A DNA stretch of 64,000 bases from Kistimonas asteriae (lineage in GTDB: Bacteria > Pseudomonadota > Gammaproteobacteria > Pseudomonadales > Endozoicomonadaceae), in assembly GCF_018263925.1 (NCBI RefSeq), contig NZ_JAEVHF010000004.1, positions 212,707-276,706 on the forward strand. Reading direction: 5' to 3'. The notes beneath the pieces were generated by a model that was not told the DNA's origin, searched no databases, and worked only from the letters and a program-made list of their open reading frames with translations. The position numbers and the translations under genes were made by a program. Shown here one piece after another: positions 62,366 through 64,000 of the stretch (its first letter is position 1; the number at the start of each line of letters is the position of its first letter).

Positions 62366-62575
62366 TCATTGCAGCAGAACAAGTTTCTCTTGTAACCGGT
62401 CTATCGCCTGTTGATGACGGGTAATGGCAGTCACATCATTTCGCCCCATCGCTTCCTGCTGGCGCTGCTGGTGCCGCTCAATTGCCCGTAAGGTACGCTG
62501 TAGACGCACCTGACAGGTGGCAGAGCCGCACTGGATGGTGTTGCGATTAGCACAGGTTTTGCAAAGTGTGCTCAT
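62366..62575 (-). CDS. Small Cys-containing helical protein
   Basis: 69 aa. The N-terminal MSTLCKTCANRNTIQCGSATC holds four Cys in a CxxC...C...C pattern that could bind zinc. The remainder is a long amphipathic helix (LQRTLRAIERHQQRQQEAMG and ITRHQQAIDRLQEKLVLLQ). It sits just upstream of the lipoprotein gene, on the same strand. Unrecognised; might be a small nucleic-acid- or protein-binding regulator, but that is not shown. Confidence 0.5.
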   Translation of the reverse strand: MSTLCKTCANRNTIQCGSATCQVRLQRTLRAIERHQQRQQEAMGRNDVTAITRHQQAIDRLQEKLVLLQ

Positions 62576-62731
62576 GGGGAAATCGGCCAGGTGTTGGTTG
62601 TGAAGGAGGGCATCATGGCTGAATCAGCCGCTGCTTACATTGATATAGGCAGTGTTGTGGATGAAACGGTATACCGGCATCCAGACAACACGACAGGCTG
62701 AAAATCGGGTGGTCTGTCGGGCCGACGAATA

Positions 62732-63082
62732 TTATGGCTCCTCTGGTGACTCGCCTTTGGTCAGGCGAACGCCGTCGACGGTCATCTGCCAGATGCCATC
62801 CGCCTGGGTAGGTGGTTCTGACACATTGAAGGTTGTGGTCAGAAATCCAATGCCGACCACAAAGTCATCCCCCACAAACTCGGCCAGGGGGCCATTTACG
62901 GTGGTTGTCGTACGACCTTGGATACGTTGGTAGTTCACCGTGCCGTCTGGATGAATGGCGATAACCATGTTATTGCTGGTCCAATAGCCGGCGTAATTCA
63001 TCCGGTTCTCGGGGAGTGGCTTGCCGCATCCTGTCAGGAGCAGGAAGAGTAGGACGAGGAGCAGTGGTTTCGTAATGGTCAT
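62732..63082 (-). CDS. Small lipoprotein of unknown function
   Basis: 116 aa. The signal peptide ends in the lipobox LLLTGC, so Cys19 is the lipidated residue. The mature part is beta-rich (YAGYWTSNNMVIAIHPDGTVNY, ADGIWQMTVDGVRLTKG). The layout resembles small proteins with repeated strands seen as immunity or envelope lipoproteins. No family identified. It is separated from the isochorismatase-type gene by 110 bp. Confidence 0.6.
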   Translation of the reverse strand: MTITKPLLLVLLFLLLTGCGKPLPENRMNYAGYWTSNNMVIAIHPDGTVNYQRIQGRTTTTVNGPLAEFVGDDFVVGIGFLTTTFNVSEPPTQADGIWQMTVDGVRLTKGESPEEP

Positions 63083-63192
63083 GCTTCATCCATGAAGTTG
63101 TGTTTTTCTGCGTTCTTTTTACCCTACCTCAATTCCACGCGAAGGGCTCAAAGAGAATGACTGTCACCGGCACAGATGCGTGACTGTTCAGT

Positions 63193-63806
63193 TTATCCGT
63201 AATGCCAGTGCTGCAACAGAGTGTCAGCGGTAACCAGCTCGACCTGATGGATAAAACGGGGCAGAAGGGTGTCCAGCACAGCGTGCTGTGTTTGATCCGA
63301 TGAGCCGGCAACCGCGTCGGTCACGACAATGGTTCGGTAATCATGGTCTACGGATGCCAGCACGCTGGCCAATACGCAATAGTTGGTTTTTACGCCTGAA
63401 AATATCAGGGTGTCAGGCCGCTGTTGGTTCAATATTGCCTGGAATGCTGGGCTTTCGAAGACTGAATAGGTGTTTTTTTCTATGACCTTGTCCGGCTGAG
63501 AAAGCTGATCCAAAGGCGTGATCAGGTCATATTGTTCTGGCGAAAGTTGTCCAAAATCCTCTGCCAGCCATTGATGATAATGTGCCTGCCACTGCGAAGC
63601 CGTCGACTTATTGGGCTGGGGCGGAATAAAGCGGGTGAATACCGTACTCTGCATTTTACAGCACGTTATCTTGGCGATAACCGGTACGATCGCTTGCAGA
63701 CCGGCACAGTAAAAATTTCCGGATTCAGCAAACATTTTTGCATATCAATCACGACATGTAAGGCGTTATTTCCAATCGGGCCGAAGCGTATTGAAGCGTG
63801 TGACAT
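63193..63806 (-). pseudogene. Isochorismatase-type cysteine hydrolase, frameshifted
   Basis: An ATG at 63806 with GGAGAA upstream opens MSHASIRFGPIGNNALHVVIDMQK, which holds the catalytic Asp in VVIDMQ. At a run of five A (63735-63739; A on the coding strand) the frame is off by one. The continuation MFAESGNFYCAGLQAIVPVIAKI... lies in the next frame and ends at 63193 with the catalytic-Cys segment FSGVKTNYCVLASVLA. Adding one A to the run gives a single protein of about 204 aa. Such enzymes hydrolyse isochorismate, nicotinamide or similar amides or ethers. Either a real frameshift or a homopolymer miscall. Confidence 0.8.
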
Positions 63807-64000
63807 GAGTCGTTCTCCATAACCCTGCGCATCAAATCAACATTGTTGGTTTGTGTGCAGTTGCTATTGTCTACCTGATTACCACTGTGGCTCAGCCAGC
63901 TTGAGAAGCCTTGCTGGCATGGGGCAGGTTCGCGCAGCCATGTAACCCAGCCTTGATACCATCGCCTTCAAATCAAAGCGCCGGTTAAATCGATAACAGT
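63807..64000. other. 194-bp stretch at the window end without a recognisable gene
   Basis: It contains the ribosome-binding site (GGAGAA) of the isochorismatase-type gene and mixed-composition DNA. I see no complete reading frame or repeat. A gene may begin or end beyond the window edge. Confidence 0.4.

Noticed and set aside
1..64000. tRNA, rRNA or CRISPR genes
   Set aside because: Reading through the window I saw no cloverleaf-type tRNA sequence, no rRNA segment and no regularly spaced repeat array. A covariance-model scan would be needed to exclude small RNAs.

Overview
The window looks like a chromosomal segment of a marine, host-associated gammaproteobacterium. An Endozoicomonas-like member of the Oceanospirillales/Endozoicomonadaceae is my best guess. 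It combines ordinary gammaproteobacterial housekeeping genes (frdABCD, trmA, rlmG, gor, rhlE, corA, sanA, yhcC) with a Ysc-family type III secretion system (T3SS), a RING-finger protein of eukaryotic style, a eukaryotic-type glutathione synthetase and two insertion sequences. The taxon is inferred from gene content only. I recognise no rRNA, tRNA or CRISPR array.

Region 1 (1-12.8 kb) is part of a T3SS locus. A plus-strand run encodes a gatekeeper-like protein, a TyeA-like protein, a SycN-like chaperone, and SctI, SctJ, SctK and SctL. The outer-membrane secretin SctC follows on the minus strand and carries an unusual N-terminal LysM domain. SctX, SctY and SctV are divergent from it on the plus strand. 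Between sctL and sctC sits a two-gene insert: a FeeM-like N-acyltransferase reading frame broken by one in-frame TGA, and a large ThiF/E1-like plus nitroreductase fusion (Rv1355c/MoeY-like). The ATPase, needle, C-ring and SctRSTU export genes are not in this window.

Region 2 (12.8-27.6 kb) holds mixed housekeeping genes and small orphans: a GNAT acetyltransferase, radical SAM YhcC, an oligopeptide-binding protein, a YciA thioesterase, a short DUF1631 protein, a eukaryotic-type glutathione synthetase, an SDR-DoxX fusion with a DUF2269 membrane protein, an Hpt protein, an ECF sigma/anti-sigma pair and a complete AmmeMemoRadiSam trio (AMMECR1-like, MEMO1-like, radical SAM).

Region 3 (27.6-53.3 kb) contains a Lon-like protease, a Gld-type ABC operon (ATPase, permease, GldG-like protein) preceded by two spaced palindromes, corA, frdABCD, sanA, a tandem universal stress protein, a lipoprotein with GT-B-like features, trmA, a purine permease, two tandem paralogous exported proteins of no family I know, rlmG, gor, a degenerate GIY-YIG protein with a long low-complexity tail, and fhs.

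Region 4 (53.3-59.2 kb) is a visibly AT-rich accessory island. It has small unknown genes, a RING plus TRAF-like zinc-finger protein (candidate secreted E3 ubiquitin ligase), a decayed IS1-family element, and an IS1595-family element. The IS1595 element splits one unknown gene in two, and the reading frame rejoins across a 9-bp target duplication. The final 5 kb carries an O-methyltransferase, rhlE, two small lipoproteins, a small Cys-containing protein and an isochorismatase-type hydrolase broken by a one-base frameshift.

Read together, the T3SS and the RING protein suggest intimate contact with a eukaryotic host. The broken genes (acyltransferase, effector-like gene, IS1 transposase, isochorismatase) suggest ongoing gene decay, or in two cases possible homopolymer miscalls.
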